Source: Pseudomonas putida (GTDB lineage Bacteria > Pseudomonadota > Gammaproteobacteria > Pseudomonadales > Pseudomonadaceae). From it: DNA of 64,000 bases. Below, piece by piece: positions 62,605 through 64,000 of the stretch. The position numbers were made by a program, and so were the translations under genes. Where the stretch lies: NCBI RefSeq assembly GCF_028682175.1, contig NZ_JANHKS010000019.1, forward strand, positions 1-64,000. The letters run 5' to 3'. Position 1 is the first letter of the stretch. Every line of letters starts with the position of its first letter. Under the pieces are notes generated by a model. The model was not told where the DNA came from, searched no databases, and worked only from the letters and a program-made list of their open reading frames with translations.

Positions 62605-62701
62605 TTTTGCGCAAATGCTGGCAGATCGTGCTAAACAGGCAGGATATAACTGTGAAGCCCTGTAAACTGGGGCGATAAGAAAAGCTTGAGGATCCGAACG
62701 T

Positions 62702-63625
62702 ATGTCCAGCACTGATCAGCCGTCCCTGCCCGACACCGATGACAGCCCCGCGTCGTCCATCACCGCGCCGGAAACCGCTGATGCCCTGCTCAAGCTGATC
62801 ACCGCCGAATACGAAAGCCTGCCGCGCCAGCTCAAGCGCATCGCCAGCTACATGAGCCAGCAGAGCGACCGGATCATGGTCGACCGCATCAGCGACATCG
62901 CCCGCGAGTGTGAAGTGCACCCGTCGGCCATCGTGCGGTTTTCCCAGCGGTTCGGTTTCAGTGGCTTCAGTGAAATGCAGGCGCTGTTTCGCGAGGCCTA
63001 CACCCACAAGGCCACGCCGGTGCAGAACTACCAGCAACGCATCCGCAGCATGATCGCCAACAAGTCGCAGAAAGCCAGCGGCGGCGACCTGGCGCGCGAA
63101 TGCGTGAACGCTACGCTGTCGGGGCTCGAGCGGCTTGCGCTGGAACTGGACGACGAGTCGTTCGAAAAGGCCGTGGACCTGGTGGTCAACGCGGACAATA
63201 TCTACGTGGTCGGCGTGCGCCGCTCGTTCGCGGTGGCCGATTATCTGGTCTACAACCTGCAGCACACCAACAAGCGCATCCATCTGGTGTCGGGCCTTGG
63301 CGGCAGCTATCGCGAGCAGATGCGCAGCGTGCGCGCCAATGACCTGGTAATCGCGATCAGCTTCACGCCTTATGGCAAGGAGACGCAGCACTGCCTGCGC
63401 ATTGCCCAGCATCATCAGGCCAAGACGTTGATCATTACCGACAGCAACCTGTCGCCGCTGGCCAAGCGGGCCAATGCGGTGTTGTTGGTCAATGAGGGGA
63501 GCTCGTTTGCGTTTCGTTCATTGAGTGCGACGCTGTGTTTGTGTCAGGCGTTGTTTATCGCTGTGGCGTATCGGTTGGAATTGAAGGTGGATGAGATTTC
63601 GGAGCAGGTGGGGTTTGAGGATTGA
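62702..63625 (+). CDS. iolR: RpiR-type regulator of inositol catabolism
   Basis: A 307-residue RpiR family regulator. N-terminal HTH_6 at about 35-105 has LKRIASYMSQQSDRIMVDRI, then IARECEVHPSAIVRFSQRFG. The C-terminal SIS sugar-phosphate-sensing domain (about 145-270) shows IYVVGVRRSFAVADYLVYNL and AISFTPYGKETQ. It is transcribed divergently from iolC. By family precedent it represses iol genes until a sugar-phosphate intermediate is present. ATG 62702 has GAGGA 9 bp upstream. Operator candidates are at 62570-62604 and 53636-53678. Confidence 0.9.
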   Translation: MSSTDQPSLPDTDDSPASSITAPETADALLKLITAEYESLPRQLKRIASYMSQQSDRIMVDRISDIARECEVHPSAIVRFSQRFGFSGFSEMQALFREAYTHKATPVQNYQQRIRSMIANKSQKASGGDLARECVNATLSGLERLALELDDESFEKAVDLVVNADNIYVVGVRRSFAVADYLVYNLQHTNKRIHLVSGLGGSYREQMRSVRANDLVIAISFTPYGKETQHCLRIAQHHQAKTLIITDSNLSPLAKRANAVLLVNEGSSFAFRSLSATLCLCQALFIAVAYRLELKVDEISEQVGFED

Positions 63626-63671
63626 GGTTTTTTGGTTTTTGGTTTAAGGGTTTTAGGGCGGGTACATATCC

Positions 63672-63960
63672 GTTTGCGAAAGTGACGCTGATTCACCTTT
63701 CCGCCCTTACGGCGGGTCACTTTGTTTCGGCAAAGTAACCAAACCATTTGCGACAGGCTGGGCCGCGACTTCGTCTCGGTTCCCTCACTCCGGCGCCGCT
63801 CCGTGGGTCCGCCGTGATGGGCCATCCATGGCCCGCACGGCTTTCGCGGCGTCCTGCCGCTCAACCCACTCCGCAACGCCTGCGTTCGGCCTGGCGCCTT
63901 AACGTCGCGTTCGGCGGCGCCTGCACCATCGCGTATGAAGATCAAAATCAAAGGCTCTGG
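63672..63960. repeat. Dispersed long repeat, copy 2
   Basis: It matches copy 1 (36199-36490) along its length. The hairpins are CCGCC-CTTAC-GGCGG (63701-63715) and ACTTTG-TTTCGG-CAAAGT (63719-63736), with compensatory changes against copy 1. It leads into a class A REP through ACACCGACCCGTAGCAGCAC. Confidence 0.9.
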
Positions 63961-63969
63961 GTGAACACC

Positions 63970-64000
63970 GACCCGTAGCAGCACGGCTTGCCGGCGGGAG
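63970..64000. repeat. REP class A, left half (window edge)
   Basis: Class A left arm (GTAGCAGCACGGCTTGCCGG) attached to the dispersed long repeat. The right arm lies outside the window. Confidence 0.9.

Overview
The window looks like chromosomal DNA of a Pseudomonas, most likely of the P. fluorescens complex. The evidence is GC-rich coding sequence with Pseudomonas-type codon use, Pseudomonas-specific small genes (a PA1571-like 57-residue protein, DUF2897, DUF2789), a carnitine/short-chain-acid CoA-transferase locus like PA1998-PA2004, a six-gene Sha/Mrp antiporter operon, and more than twenty extragenic REP/REPIN palindromes of at least four sequence classes. No rRNA, tRNA, CRISPR array, insertion sequence, prophage or REP-associated transposase (RAYT) gene was recognised.

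Layout. 0.1-10.2 kb (+): the distal part of an exopolysaccharide operon, with four glycosyltransferases, a PslG-like periplasmic glycoside hydrolase, an acyltransferase, the initiating undecaprenyl-phosphate sugar transferase and a Wza-type outer-membrane lipoprotein, closed by a clear terminator. 10.4-12.2 kb: SsuE-like FMN reductase, LysE-type exporter, small lipoprotein. 12.5-18.3 kb: GntP permease, LysR regulator (DhcR-like), two-subunit 3-oxoacid/dehydrocarnitine CoA-transferase and AtoE-type short-chain fatty acid transporter. 18.4-24.0 kb: a stand-alone CTP-synthase-like amidotransferase domain with a divergent LysR gene, then a minus-strand metabolic set (2-hydroxyacid dehydrogenase, SDR, FAH-family hydrolase, AraC regulator) whose genes are separated by REPINs. 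24.2-25.1 kb: a two-gene DUF4160/DUF2442 pair resembling a toxin-antitoxin module. 25.1-36.1 kb: housekeeping and signalling genes (PAS-GAF-GGDEF protein, GlpQ, PyrF, PpnP, ABC exporter, PdxB, TusA) and an orphan zeta-toxin-like kinase. 36.1-36.9 kb: a dense repeat block. 36.9-43.0 kb: mrpA(AB fused)CDEFG, every junction overlapping. 43.1-45.8 kb: DUF2946 protein and a TonB-dependent receptor. 45.9-49.1 kb: conserved hypotheticals, a DUF2235 (Tle1-like) phospholipase-type effector candidate in AT-rich surroundings, and a DksA2-like protein with only two of the four zinc cysteines. 49.6-63.6 kb: a full inositol catabolism locus: ABC importer, scyllo-inositol-dehydrogenase-like oxidoreductase, IolD, IolA/MmsA, IolB, IolE, fused IolC-DUF2090, and the divergent RpiR-type regulator IolR.

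How the parts work together. In the inositol locus, imported inositol is oxidised to inosose, dehydrated by IolE, hydrolysed by IolD, isomerised by IolB, phosphorylated and cleaved by the IolC-DUF2090 fusion, and the malonate semialdehyde is oxidised by IolA. A 15-bp motif GGAAAnnnnTTTCTA occurs in both the iolR-iolC intergenic region and the importer promoter region, making it a good IolR operator candidate. Perfect AAnAAnAA (Crc/Hfq) motifs lie just ahead of at least five inositol genes and of the atoE-like gene, suggesting catabolite repression at the level of translation.

The least explained structure is a roughly 290-bp dispersed element present twice (36.2-36.5 kb and 63.7-64.0 kb), each copy ending in the same class of REP. 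Its two small hairpins differ between copies by compensatory base-pair changes, which suggests selection on folded nucleic acid.
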